A DNA stretch of 17,495 bases, from the NCBI GenBank assembly GCA_024304875.1, contig JAMWZF010000022.1, forward strand, positions 1 through 17,495. The letters are read 5' to 3'. The DNA is from Paracoccaceae bacterium. GTDB taxonomy: Bacteria > Pseudomonadota > Alphaproteobacteria > Rhodobacterales > Rhodobacteraceae. This document shows positions 1 through 6,855 of this stretch, piece after piece. The stretch's first letter is position 1; every line of letters starts with the position of its first letter. A model generated the notes under the pieces. That model was not told the origin of the DNA. It was given only the letters and a program-made list of their open reading frames with translations, and did not search any database. Made by a program: the position numbers and the translations under genes.

Positions 1-176
1 GTCCGGACCCCGCCCCGGCCCCGGTCGAACAGGCGCACGCCAAGGTCCGCCTCCACCGCAGCGATCTGGGTCGACAGGCTCGGCTGGCTGACGTGCAGCC
101 GCTCCGCCGCGAGGCCGAAGCTGCCGAGGCGGTGGACGGTCACGATGTAGTCCATCTGGCGCAGGGTCGGGCGCAT
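1..176 (-). CDS. LysR-type transcriptional regulator, N-terminal part (cut by window edge)
   Basis: The minus strand reads from an ATG at 176 off the left edge of the window, giving 58 codons. The peptide begins MRPTLRQMDYIVTVHRLGSF and continues through a winged-helix DNA-binding domain: the recognition-helix block HVSQPSLSTQI lies at about residues 29-39 and ELGVRLFDR-type wording (here DLGVRLFDR) at about 46-54, both hallmarks of LysR-type regulators (OxyR/CysB/CbbR-like). An in-window ATG at 180 is in another frame, so 176 is the likely start. The effector domain is outside the window, so the ligand cannot be judged. It is divergent from the bicarbonate permease gene with 98 bp between starts, the usual arrangement for a LysR regulator and its target. 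Family call is secure; specific role is inferred. Confidence 0.9.
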   Translation of the reverse strand, partial: MRPTLRQMDYIVTVHRLGSFGLAAERLHVSQPSLSTQIAAVEADLGVRLFDRGRGGVR

Positions 177-178
177 TC

Positions 179-224
179 ATAGCCCCAAGCTATCGAAAGA
201 AGCATTGATTTGTATTTAAGCTAT
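179..224. promoter_or_regulatory. Putative LysR-type binding region (two T-N11-A sites)
   Basis: Between the divergent regulator and permease genes lies a perfect dyad ATAGC-CCCAA-GCTAT at 179-193, which contains T-N11-A (T180, A192), the LysR-family core. A second half-conserved copy ending in GCTAT (220-224), also T-N11-A (T211, A223), begins 31 bp downstream, about three helical turns. This matches the recognition-site plus activation-site layout known for LysR regulators. The first site sits 3 bp upstream of the regulator's own start codon, which fits autoregulation. Binding is inferred from pattern only. Confidence 0.55.
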
Positions 225-274
225 GTAGCGAAACCGGGCAACAGGCGCGAAACCTCGAACCCGGAGCCCCTCTC

Positions 275-1240
275 ATGCCCATTCTCGACACGTTGGTCGG
301 CAACCTCATGGTGCCGACGATCCTGTTCTTCGTCCTCGGCCTCGTCGCTGCCGTGGTCCGCAGCGACCTCTCCATCCCCGAGGGCGCGGCGAAGTTCATG
401 TCGCTCTACCTGCTGCTCGCGATCGGGTTCAAAGGGGGGCACAGCCTGGCGCAGAACGGGCTCGAGCCGCAGGTCTTCGCGGCGCTCGGCGCCGGAGTCG
501 GCCTGTCGTTCCTCGTCCCCTTCCTCGCCTACGGGCTCCTGCGGGGGATGACCCGGCTCGACCCCCTGAACGCCGCCGCCGTGGCGGGGCACTACGGGTC
601 GATCTCGATCGTGACCTTCGTGGCGGCGTCCAGCCTCCTCGAGCTGACGGGCATGACGTCGGACGGCTACATGGTCGCCGTGGCGGCGGCGATGGAGGTG
701 CCGGCGATCCTCTCGGCGCTCTGGATCGCGCACCGGTTCGGCACCGGAGGCGGGTCGGGAGGGGTGCCCCTGCGCGAGCTCTTCGCCAACGGCTCCATCG
801 TCCTGCTGGCCGGGGCCTTCCTGATCGGCGCCCTCACGCAGGACCGGGGGATGGAGATGATCGCGCCCTTCGTCGTCACGCCCTTCACCGGCATCCTCTG
901 CCTGTTCCTGCTCGACATGGGCCTGAACGCCGGGCGGAGCCTCCTGCGCAACCGGCATATGCTGAGCGCCGGGCTCTTCGGCTTCGGCCTCCTGATGCCG
1001 GTGATCGGGGCGGTCCTGGCGCTGGGCCTCGGCGGGCTGATCGGGCTCCAGACGGGCAGCCTGTTCCTGCTGATGGTCCTCTCGGCCTCGGCCTCCTACA
1101 TCGCGGTACCGGCGGCGATGAAGATCGCCCTGCCGCAGGCCGAGGCGGGGATCTACCTGACGCTGTCGCTCGGGGTGACCTTTCCGTTCAACATCACCGT
1201 GGGCCTGCCGCTCTACCTCTGGCTGGCGGGGCTGGTCTGA
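275..1240 (+). CDS. SbtA-like sodium-dependent bicarbonate permease
   Basis: A 321-residue polytopic inner-membrane protein of the SbtA/DUF897 family, which in cyanobacteria imports bicarbonate with sodium. Family wording is clear: NLMVPTILFFVLGLVAAVVR (residues 10-29), SDLSIPEGAAKFMSLYLLLAIGFKGG (about 30-55), AAAVAGHYGSISIVTFVAA (about 101-119) and GYMVAVAAAMEVPAI (about 130-144). Roughly ten hydrophobic helices are visible, with an inverted-repeat look between the two halves, and the length is slightly under cyanobacterial SbtA (about 370). The ATG at 275 is preceded by GGAG at 263-266. No SbtB-like PII partner is beside it; a LysR regulator is. Transport of bicarbonate in this organism is inferred; it could move another small anion. 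Confidence 0.85.
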   Translation: MPILDTLVGNLMVPTILFFVLGLVAAVVRSDLSIPEGAAKFMSLYLLLAIGFKGGHSLAQNGLEPQVFAALGAGVGLSFLVPFLAYGLLRGMTRLDPLNAAAVAGHYGSISIVTFVAASSLLELTGMTSDGYMVAVAAAMEVPAILSALWIAHRFGTGGGSGGVPLRELFANGSIVLLAGAFLIGALTQDRGMEMIAPFVVTPFTGILCLFLLDMGLNAGRSLLRNRHMLSAGLFGFGLLMPVIGAVLALGLGGLIGLQTGSLFLLMVLSASASYIAVPAAMKIALPQAEAGIYLTLSLGVTFPFNITVGLPLYLWLAGLV

Positions 1241-1263
1241 GCGGCGTCGCAACGGCGGACGAT

Positions 1264-1295
1264 GCGCGTGCCCCGGGGGCCGCGCTGTGCGTTTT
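1264..1295 (+). terminator. Possible terminator of the SbtA-like gene
   Basis: A GC-rich hairpin follows the permease stop: GCGCG (1264-1268) pairs with CGCGC (1281-1285) around a C/G-rich core, and TTTT occurs at 1292-1295, seven bases after the stem. The tract is short and offset, so termination strength is uncertain. It lies between convergent genes. Confidence 0.45.
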
Positions 1296-1325
1296 CCTGC
1301 CAGAATGAAGGAGGAGCGCGGCGGC

Positions 1326-2093
1326 CTACTTGCGCCGTCGCTCGCGCATCACCTTGGGCTTGTCGGAAAGGCCGAGCTGGTCGCGGACGACCCGCGGCTT
1401 GACCTCCTCGACCTCGCCCGCCTTCAGCTGGCCCAGCTGGAAGGGACCGTAGGAGACCCGGATCAGCCGGTTCACCGTCGCCCCGATCTCGGCCATCGCC
1501 TTGCGGATCTCGCGGTTCTTGCCCTCGCGCAGGGACACCGTCAGCCAGGCGTTGGCGCCCTGCACCCGGTCGAAGGTCACGGTCATCGGCTGGTAGCGGG
1601 TGCCCTCGACCTCGATGCCTTTGCGCAGCCGCTCCAGCGCCGCCTCGGACGGGGTGCCGTGGGTGCGGACGCGGTAGCGGCGCAGCCAGCCGGTCGACGG
1701 CAGCTCCAGCTTGCGCTTCACCTCGCCGTCGTTGGTCAGGATCAGCAGGCCCTCGGAATTGAGGTCGAGCCGGCCGACGCTCATCACCCGCGGCAGCTCC
1801 TCGGGCAGGGTGTCGAAGATCGTCTCTCGGCCCTTCTCGTCCTTCGCGGTGGTCACGAGGCCCGCCGGCTTGTGGTAGAGCCAGAGGCGCGGCGGCTCGG
1901 GCTCGGCCACCGGCTTGCCGTCGACCTTGATCAGGTCGGCGGCGGTGACGTTCAGGGCCGGGCTGTCGATCTTCCGGCCGTTCACCGTCACGCGGCCGGC
2001 CTCGATCATGCGCTCGGCCTCACGGCGCGAGGCGACGCCGGCGCGGGAGAGGACCTTGGCGATTCTGTCGCCGGGAGGAGGGGTGTCGGCCAT
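1326..2093 (-). CDS. rluB: 23S rRNA pseudouridine synthase, RluB type
   Basis: A 255-residue RsuA/RluB/RluE-family pseudouridine synthase, expected to isomerise a uridine in the helix 89-93 region of 23S rRNA. An S4 RNA-binding domain occupies about residues 9-60 (IAKVLSRAGVASRREAERMI, GRVTVNGR). The catalytic domain follows with the signature VGRLDLNSEGLLILTNDG (about 106-123), whose Asp110 is the expected nucleophile, and the downstream GKNREIRKAMAEIG block is typical of this branch. The C-terminus is short and basic (VMRERRRK). Length is close to alphaproteobacterial RluB. The upstream methyltransferase gene on the same strand ends only 9 bp before this start, so they are likely co-transcribed. 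RluB versus RsuA/RluE is judged from the overall wording, not by alignment. Confidence 0.9.
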   Translation of the reverse strand: MADTPPPGDRIAKVLSRAGVASRREAERMIEAGRVTVNGRKIDSPALNVTAADLIKVDGKPVAEPEPPRLWLYHKPAGLVTTAKDEKGRETIFDTLPEELPRVMSVGRLDLNSEGLLILTNDGEVKRKLELPSTGWLRRYRVRTHGTPSEAALERLRKGIEVEGTRYQPMTVTFDRVQGANAWLTVSLREGKNREIRKAMAEIGATVNRLIRVSYGPFQLGQLKAGEVEEVKPRVVRDQLGLSDKPKVMRERRRK

Positions 2094-2102
2094 GCCCCGG
2101 CC

Positions 2103-2885
2103 CTAGCCCCCTTCCCGCTGCGGCGCAATCGGCCGGATGCCCGCGACGGAGGTGGCGCAGCCGCCGACATGGGACATCATCGAGACCGTGAGCCCCTCGG
2201 CCCGCAGCGCCTCGGCGAAGCGGGCGCAATCGCCGAAGGCGCGGGTGTATGTGCCGATCATCGCGAAATCCCGGGCGCCACGCAGGACCAGCCGCTCGAT
2301 CACGGGCAGGATGCCGTCCAGGTAGAGACGGTAGAGCGGGCGCAGGACCCAGCCCTTGGGATCGCTCGCCTCGATCAGGGCGAAGGCGCCGCCAGGGCGC
2401 AGGATGCGCGCGATCTCGGCGGCGAGGACGGCCTGCTGTTCGGGGTTCAGTGTCTTCAGCCCGAAGGACGAGATCACGAGGTCGGCCGATCCGTCCGGCA
2501 CCGGGCAGTCGAGGGCATCGCCGGTCATGTGGGTGATCCGGCCCCGGCGGTCCCCGTGCAGGCGCTCCACCGCCCGGGCGTGCATCCCCGGCGAGATGTC
2601 GACGGCGGTGATCCGGGCCTTCGGGAAATGCCGGTCGAGGTGGCGCCAGACCTCGCCGGTCCCGGCCATGAGGTCCACGATATGAGGGCGGCTCGCCGGG
2701 GCGGGGCCGACGGCGCCTTCCGCGATCCGCCCCATCTGCCGCGCTCCGGCCAGGCGGTCGGCCACCTGTCCCCGCCAGAGCGCGACCATGCCGAAGGAGG
2801 CGACCTGCGCCCAGGTCCGGTAGCGGGCCGAGCAGCGGTCGAACAGGGCGGCGACGAAGGCCGGGTCGTGGATGTTCTCCTCCAT
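2103..2885 (-). CDS. Class I SAM-dependent methyltransferase, UbiE/COQ5-like
   Basis: A 260-residue Rossmann-fold methyltransferase. Motif I is VDLMAGTGEVW at about residues 70-80, motif II includes ITAVDISPGMHARAVERL (about 92-109), and GDALDCPVPDGSADLVISSFGLKTL plus ARILRPGGAFALIEASDP resemble the UbiE/COQ5 group. It lacks the conserved ends of true UbiE, and its N-terminal FDRCSARYRTWAQVASFGMVALWR segment is unusual, so the substrate is unknown. It is the promoter-proximal gene of a likely two-gene unit with rluB and is divergent from tadA, so an RNA or translation-linked substrate is possible but unproven. The ATG at 2885 is directly followed by GAGGAG coding sequence and has no clear upstream ribosome site. 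Confidence 0.8.
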   Translation of the reverse strand: MEENIHDPAFVAALFDRCSARYRTWAQVASFGMVALWRGQVADRLAGARQMGRIAEGAVGPAPASRPHIVDLMAGTGEVWRHLDRHFPKARITAVDISPGMHARAVERLHGDRRGRITHMTGDALDCPVPDGSADLVISSFGLKTLNPEQQAVLAAEIARILRPGGAFALIEASDPKGWVLRPLYRLYLDGILPVIERLVLRGARDFAMIGTYTRAFGDCARFAEALRAEGLTVSMMSHVGGCATSVAGIRPIAPQREGG

Positions 2886-2914
2886 CGCGGCAGATCAGCA
2901 GGTTGCCGGGGGAA

Positions 2915-2929
2915 GGGCAATGCTTGCCC
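2915..2929. promoter_or_regulatory. Perfect dyad in the tadA/methyltransferase divergent promoter
   Basis: GGGCAA-TGC-TTGCCC is a perfect inverted repeat centred between the divergent genes. TTGCCC on the plus strand (2924-2929) is 17 bp from GTTAGC (2947-2952), and TTGCCC on the minus strand (2920-2915) is 17 bp from TGATCT (2897-2892). Both would act as -35/-10 pairs starting transcription almost at each start codon. The -10 matches are weak, so this is a candidate only. Confidence 0.35.
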
Positions 2930-2960
2930 TGCCGGTGCGAAATCCTGTTAGCTGCGCGCC

Positions 2961-3416
2961 ATGGCGTTCAACTCTCACATGATCGGCGCGCTGGGCGAGG
3001 CGCGGGCGGCGGCGGGCCGGGGCGAGGTGCCGGTCGGCGCCGTCATCGTAGGCCCCTCGGGCGAAGTGGTGGCCAAGGCCGGCAACCGCACGCGTGAGCT
3101 GAACGACCCCACCGCCCATGCCGAGATGCTGGCGATCCGCGCCGCTTGCGCCGCGCTGGGGCAGGAGCGGCTGTCGGGTCACGACCTCTATGTCACGCTG
3201 GAGCCCTGCCCGATGTGCGCCGCCGCCATCGGATTCGCCCGGATCCGGCGGCTCTACTACGGCGCCGCGGACCCCAAGAGCGGCGGGGTGGGGCAGGGAC
3301 CGGCGGTCTTCAGCCACCCCCAGTGCCACCACGTACCCGAGATCTACGATGGCATCGGCGAGACCGAATCGGCCGCCCTCCTGCGGCAGTTCTTCCTGGA
3401 GCGGCGCGGCGCCTGA
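2961..3416 (+). CDS. tadA: tRNA-specific adenosine deaminase (A34 to inosine)
   Basis: A 151-residue cytidine/deoxycytidylate-deaminase-fold enzyme that converts A34 to inosine in the tRNA-Arg(ACG) anticodon. The zinc site is complete: TAHAEML carries His53 and the proton-shuttling Glu55, and EPCPMCAAAI carries Cys83 and Cys86. The RRLYYGAADPKSGG block after the zinc site is typical of TadA rather than of cytidine or guanine deaminases. Length equals the bacterial norm. No Shine-Dalgarno precedes the ATG at 2961; the family N-terminus, starting a few residues before an Arg-Gly-Glu-Val-Pro-Val-Gly-Ala strand, fits this start. A leaderless or very short leader transcript is possible given the promoter candidate just upstream. 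Confidence 0.95.
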   Translation: MAFNSHMIGALGEARAAAGRGEVPVGAVIVGPSGEVVAKAGNRTRELNDPTAHAEMLAIRAACAALGQERLSGHDLYVTLEPCPMCAAAIGFARIRRLYYGAADPKSGGVGQGPAVFSHPQCHHVPEIYDGIGETESAALLRQFFLERRGA

Positions 3417-3493
3417 CGGGGCAGCGTGTCGAGCCACCCTTTGCCGGCGCCGGACCACATCGCGAGGGGCGTGCCGGCAGATGTCGGACCATG

Positions 3494-3557
3494 AGTATTT
3501 GAGCCTTCATCGAAGCCTGAAGAGCCGCGCCTCTGCTTCGATGAAGGCATAAATACT
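3494..3557. repeat. Long inverted repeat (23-bp arms) between convergent genes
   Basis: The left arm 3494-3516 (AGTATTTGAGCC...CGAAGC) and right arm 3535-3557 are reverse complements at 21 of 23 positions, with an inner perfect 14-bp stem GCCTTCATCGAAGC/GCTTCGATGAAGGC. The 18-base loop holds a further small AGAG/CTCT stem. It lies between the 3' ends of tadA and the MBL hydrolase gene, so it could terminate transcription both ways. The arms end in AAATACT/AGTATTT rather than a long T-run. Base composition is markedly less GC-rich than its surroundings. The AGTATTT edge resembles short elements at 8707-8738 and 15904-15945. Confidence 0.8.
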
Positions 3558-3621
3558 TATCTTAGGGAGTCCGGGGTGCCACGACGTGCACCGGCCTCGG
3601 CGGCGTGCCCGTCCCCCGGGC

Positions 3622-4311
3622 TCAGAGCTCCATTTCCTCCATCACCTCCATCACCCGGACGTCGACGCCGGGCAGGGCCTCGACCAGGGGGTCGGCGCTT
3701 TGCGCGAGGATCGGGAAGGTGCCGTAGTGGCAGGGAATGACGATGTCGAAATCGAAGAACTTGGTTGCCGCGTAGGCCGCGCCGGGAATGTCCATCGTGT
3801 AGTGCCCGCCGCAGCACAGGATGCCGACGTCCGGCTTGTAGCGGTCGGCGATCACTCCCATGTCGGCCATCACGTCGGTGTCGCCCGAGACGTAGATCGA
3901 ATGGCCCTCGGCGCGGATGACGAACCCCGCCTCGCCGCCGGCATAGGACAGCCCGGCGCTGTCGAGCGAGGAGGAATGGACCGCGTTCACCATGGTGACC
4001 CTGGCCTCCCCGGCCTCGACCGTGCCGCCCTTGCCGAAGCCCATGACCTCGACGCCCTCCTCGCTGTCCCACCGCTCCGCCAGCTCGTGGATGCAGAGGA
4101 TCTGCGCGCCGGTCTGCCTGGCGATGCCGAGGGCGCTCGACGCGTGGTCGCCGTGGCCGTGGGTCAGCAGGATATGGGTCGCGCCCTTGGTGGCGGCCTC
4201 TTCCTGTCCCTCGGGAAACGACGGGTTGCCCGCCAGCCAGGGGTCGATCAGCAGGACCTCCTTGCCGGTTTCGAGGCGAAAGCCGGAATGTCCGAGCCAG
4301 GTGATTTTCAT
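3622..4311 (-). CDS. Metal-dependent hydrolase, UPF0173 (metallo-beta-lactamase fold)
   Basis: A 229-residue UPF0173 protein. It opens with MKITWLGHSGFRLETGKEVL and LIDPWLAGNP, carries the metal motif THGHGDH (His51, His53, Asp55, His56), a further histidine in VNAVHSSS (about residue 111), the SGDTDVMADM strand with the bridging Asp, and the closing IPCHYGTFPIL histidine. Length and order match the family, whose physiological substrate is not established. It stands alone on the minus strand, divergent from the ceramidase-like gene with about 61 bp between starts, and faces tadA across the long inverted repeat. The final residues (MEVMEEMEL) are strongly acidic. Confidence 0.88.
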   Translation of the reverse strand: MKITWLGHSGFRLETGKEVLLIDPWLAGNPSFPEGQEEAATKGATHILLTHGHGDHASSALGIARQTGAQILCIHELAERWDSEEGVEVMGFGKGGTVEAGEARVTMVNAVHSSSLDSAGLSYAGGEAGFVIRAEGHSIYVSGDTDVMADMGVIADRYKPDVGILCCGGHYTMDIPGAAYAATKFFDFDIVIPCHYGTFPILAQSADPLVEALPGVDVRVMEVMEEMEL

Positions 4312-4372
4312 GGAACAGCTTCCTAGGTTGATCAGGTCGCACCAAGGCTAACGCGGGAGAGGGCGCAGACAA

Positions 4373-5029
4373 GTGGATTGGACGGCCCGGATCGACGGAT
4401 ACTGCGAGCGCCTCGGCCCCGGCTACTGGGCCGAACCGGTCAACGCGCTGACCAACATCGCATTCATCGTCGCGGGGCTGCTCATGTGGCACAGGTCCGC
4501 CGGACGCCCGGCGGGACAGGCCCTGTCCGGCGTGCTGATCGTCATCGGCATCGGGTCCTGGCTGTTCCACACACATGCGACGGCCTGGGCGGCGGCGGCA
4601 GACAGCCTGCCGATCCTGGCCTTCGCGCTCGCCTACATCTACCTCGCCAACCGCGACTTCTGGGGCTGGCCGGCCTGGGCCGCGGCCCTCGGCGCGGCGG
4701 GGTTCATCCCCTTCGCGGCGGGGCTGATCCCGCTCGTCAGCCAGGTCCCCTTCCTCGCCATCTCGGCCGCCTACTGGCCGCTGCCGCTGCTGATCGCGAT
4801 CTACGCCGTCCTGCTTCGCCACCGCCACCCGGCCACGGCGCGGGGGCTGGCGATCGGGGCCGCGATCCTCTGCCTGTCGCTGACCTTCCGCAGTCTCGAC
4901 ATGGTGGTCTGCGAGGCGCTTCCTCTCGGCACCCATTTCCTCTGGCACCTCCTCAACGCGATCATGCTGGGCTGGATGATCGAGGTCTGGCTGCGCCACC
5001 CGGTTGCGAGCGCGCCGCGACAGCGATAA
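4373..5029 (+). CDS. Alkaline-ceramidase-like integral membrane hydrolase
   Basis: A 218-residue membrane protein of the alkaline ceramidase (CREST) superfamily, predicted to cleave the amide bond of ceramide-type lipids in the membrane. About seven hydrophobic helices are visible. The metal/catalytic residues are all present with the spacing of human ACER3: Ser62-x3-His66-x10-Asp77 in GSWLFHTHATAWAAAADS and His188-x3-His192 in THFLWHLLNA. EPVNALTNIAFIVAG (21-35) is the conserved entry helix. The start is GTG at 4373 with GAGGG about 9 bases upstream; no in-frame ATG upstream fits. The nearby MBL gene is divergent and gatC follows by 30 bp, so no lipid-metabolism partner is visible. Substrate could be another amide lipid. 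Confidence 0.82.
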   Translation: MDWTARIDGYCERLGPGYWAEPVNALTNIAFIVAGLLMWHRSAGRPAGQALSGVLIVIGIGSWLFHTHATAWAAAADSLPILAFALAYIYLANRDFWGWPAWAAALGAAGFIPFAAGLIPLVSQVPFLAISAAYWPLPLLIAIYAVLLRHRHPATARGLAIGAAILCLSLTFRSLDMVVCEALPLGTHFLWHLLNAIMLGWMIEVWLRHPVASAPRQR

Positions 5030-5030
5030 A
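5004..5030 (+). promoter_or_regulatory. Weak candidate promoter for gatC-gatA
   Basis: TTGCGA (5004-5009) lies 15-16 bp before GATAAA/ATAAAG (5025-5031), overlapping the 3' end of the ceramidase-like gene. It would start transcription about 20 bases before gatC. Spacing is short, so gatC may instead rely on read-through from upstream. Confidence 0.3.
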
Positions 5031-5059
5031 GCGCTGCCCTGACAGACAGGAGCGCCCCC

Positions 5060-5347
5060 ATGTCCATCGACATCGACACCGCCCGCAAGGTCGCCCACCT
5101 CGCCCGCATCGCCGTGCCCGAGGAAGAGCTTCCCGCCCTCGCCGGGGAATTCAACGCGATCCTCGGCTTCATCGAGCAGCTGTCCGAGGTGGACGTGGAC
5201 GACGTGGAGCCGATGGTCTCGGTCACGCCGATGCGACTCAAGCGCCGCGAGGACGTGGTGACCGACGGCGGCCAGCAGGCCAAGGTCCTGTCGAACGCGC
5301 CCGACGCCCGCGAGGGCTTTTTCGCCGTGCCGAAGGTGGTGGAATGA
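5060..5347 (+). CDS. gatC: Aspartyl/glutamyl-tRNA amidotransferase subunit C
   Basis: A 95-residue GatC, the small scaffold subunit that wraps around GatA-GatB in the transamidosome that makes Gln-tRNA(Gln) and/or Asn-tRNA(Asn). The family wording is standard: DTARKVAHLARIAVPEEEL at the N-terminus, EFNAILGFIEQLSEVDVDDVEPMVSVTPM in the middle, and LKRREDVVTDGG...VLSNAPDAREGFFAVPKVVE at the end, the last block being nearly invariant. The ATG at 5060 follows GGAG at 5051-5054. The stop overlaps the gatA start in ATGA, so the two are translationally coupled. gatB is not adjacent, as is common in this group. Confidence 0.96.
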   Translation: MSIDIDTARKVAHLARIAVPEEELPALAGEFNAILGFIEQLSEVDVDDVEPMVSVTPMRLKRREDVVTDGGQQAKVLSNAPDAREGFFAVPKVVE

Positions 5348-6822
5348 CCGAGCTGAACACCCTCAAGATCTCCGAGGCCCGCGACGCCCTGCGCAAGGGC
5401 GAGGTGACCTCGGTCGAGCTGACCGAAGCCTGCCTGGCCGCCATCGACGGGGCCGATGCGCTGGGCGCCTTCGTCCACAAGACGCCCGAGATCGCGCTGG
5501 AGCGGGCGAAGGCCGCCGACGCGCGCGGCTATGACGGCCAGCCGGACCTCAATGGCATTCCGCTGGGCATCAAGGACCTCTTCTGCACCGAGGGGGTGCC
5601 CTCCCAGGCCGCCAGCCGAATCCTGCAGGGGTTCAAGCCGGAGTACGAGAGCACGGTTTCGGCCCAGCTGCGCAGCGCGGGCGCGGTCATGCTCGGCAAG
5701 CTGAACATGGACGAATTCGCCATGGGGTCCTCGAACGAGACCTCGTGCTACGGCAATGCCGTGAACCCCTGGAAGGGCGAGAACGGGGCCGAGCTGACCC
5801 CGGGCGGCTCCTCGGGCGGGTCGGCCAGCGCGGTCGCGGCCGACCTCTGCCTCGGCGCCACGGGCACCGACACAGGCGGGTCGATCCGCCAGCCCGCGGC
5901 CTTCACCGGGATCACGGGGCTGAAGCCGACCTACGGCCGGTGCAGCCGCTGGGGCATCGTCGCCTTCGCCTCCTCCCTCGACCAGGCCGGGCCGATGGCG
6001 CGGGACGTGCGGGACTGCGCGATCATGATGTCCGCCATGGCCGGGCACGACCCCAAGGACAGCACCTCCGCCGACCTGCCCGTCCCCGATTTCGAGGCGG
6101 CGCTGACCGGCGACATCCGGGGCAAGGTCATCGGGATCCCCAAGGAATACCGCATGGACGGGATGCCGGAGGAGATCGAGACCCTCTGGACCGAAGGCGC
6201 CGAGATGCTGAAGGACGCCGGGGCCGAGCTGCGCGACATCTCCCTGCCGCACACGAAATACGCCTTGCCGGCCTATTACGTCATCGCCCCGGCCGAGGCC
6301 TCCTCCAACCTCGCCCGCTACGACGGGGTCCGCTTTGGCCACCGGGCCAAACTGTCCCAGGGCGACGGCATCACCGAGATGTACGAGAAGACCCGGGCCG
6401 AGGGCTTCGGCGCCGAGGTCAAGCGGCGGGTCATGGTGGGCACCTACGTGCTCTCCGCCGGCTTCTACGACGCCTACTACAACCGCGCCCGCAAGGTGCG
6501 GACCCTCATCAAGCGGGATTTCGACGAGGTCTATGCCAGCGGCGTGGACGCGATCCTGACCCCGGCGACGCCCTCGGCGGCCTTCGAACTGGGCAAGGAG
6601 GTCTCGGATCCGGTCGAGATGTACCTCAACGACATCTTCACCGTGACGGTGAACCTCGCCGGGCTGCCCGGCATCGCGGTGCCCACGGGGATGAGCGGAA
6701 CAGGCCTGCCGCTGGGTCTGCAGCTGATCGGCCGGCCCTGGGAAGAGGCCGATCTGCTGAATTGTGCCTACACACTGGAACGTGCGGCCGGGTTTGTTTC
6801 CAAACCCGCCAAATGGTGGTAA
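5344..6822 (+). CDS. gatA: Aspartyl/glutamyl-tRNA amidotransferase subunit A
   Basis: A 492-residue amidase-signature enzyme that releases ammonia from glutamine for the GatCAB complex. The catalytic triad is intact: Lys77 in GIKDLF, cis-Ser156 in TPGGSSGGSASAV and nucleophile Ser180 in TGTDTGGSIRQPAAF; the 24-residue gap between the serines equals that in characterised GatA. GLKPTYGRCSRWGIVAFASSLDQ distinguishes GatA from other amidases, where this block differs. The reading frame stays open far upstream (to about 4378) only because of the GC bias; the ATG at 5344, overlapping the gatC stop, is the family start. The C-terminus (GFVSKPAKWW) is complete. Confidence 0.97.
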   Translation: MTELNTLKISEARDALRKGEVTSVELTEACLAAIDGADALGAFVHKTPEIALERAKAADARGYDGQPDLNGIPLGIKDLFCTEGVPSQAASRILQGFKPEYESTVSAQLRSAGAVMLGKLNMDEFAMGSSNETSCYGNAVNPWKGENGAELTPGGSSGGSASAVAADLCLGATGTDTGGSIRQPAAFTGITGLKPTYGRCSRWGIVAFASSLDQAGPMARDVRDCAIMMSAMAGHDPKDSTSADLPVPDFEAALTGDIRGKVIGIPKEYRMDGMPEEIETLWTEGAEMLKDAGAELRDISLPHTKYALPAYYVIAPAEASSNLARYDGVRFGHRAKLSQGDGITEMYEKTRAEGFGAEVKRRVMVGTYVLSAGFYDAYYNRARKVRTLIKRDFDEVYASGVDAILTPATPSAAFELGKEVSDPVEMYLNDIFTVTVNLAGLPGIAVPTGMSGTGLPLGLQLIGRPWEEADLLNCAYTLERAAGFVSKPAKWW

Positions 6823-6855
6823 ATCGGCCACCCAAAGGACCGGAAGGGCAGTCCA

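Noticed and set aside
1287..2951. A 554-codon open frame on the plus strand
   Set aside because: It is antisense to rluB and the methyltransferase gene, with low-complexity translation and no ribosome site or family match.
4378..5343. Upstream extension of the gatA frame
   Set aside because: The frame is open but covers the ceramidase-like gene and gatC out of frame. The gatA family start and the ATGA coupling place the true start at 5344.
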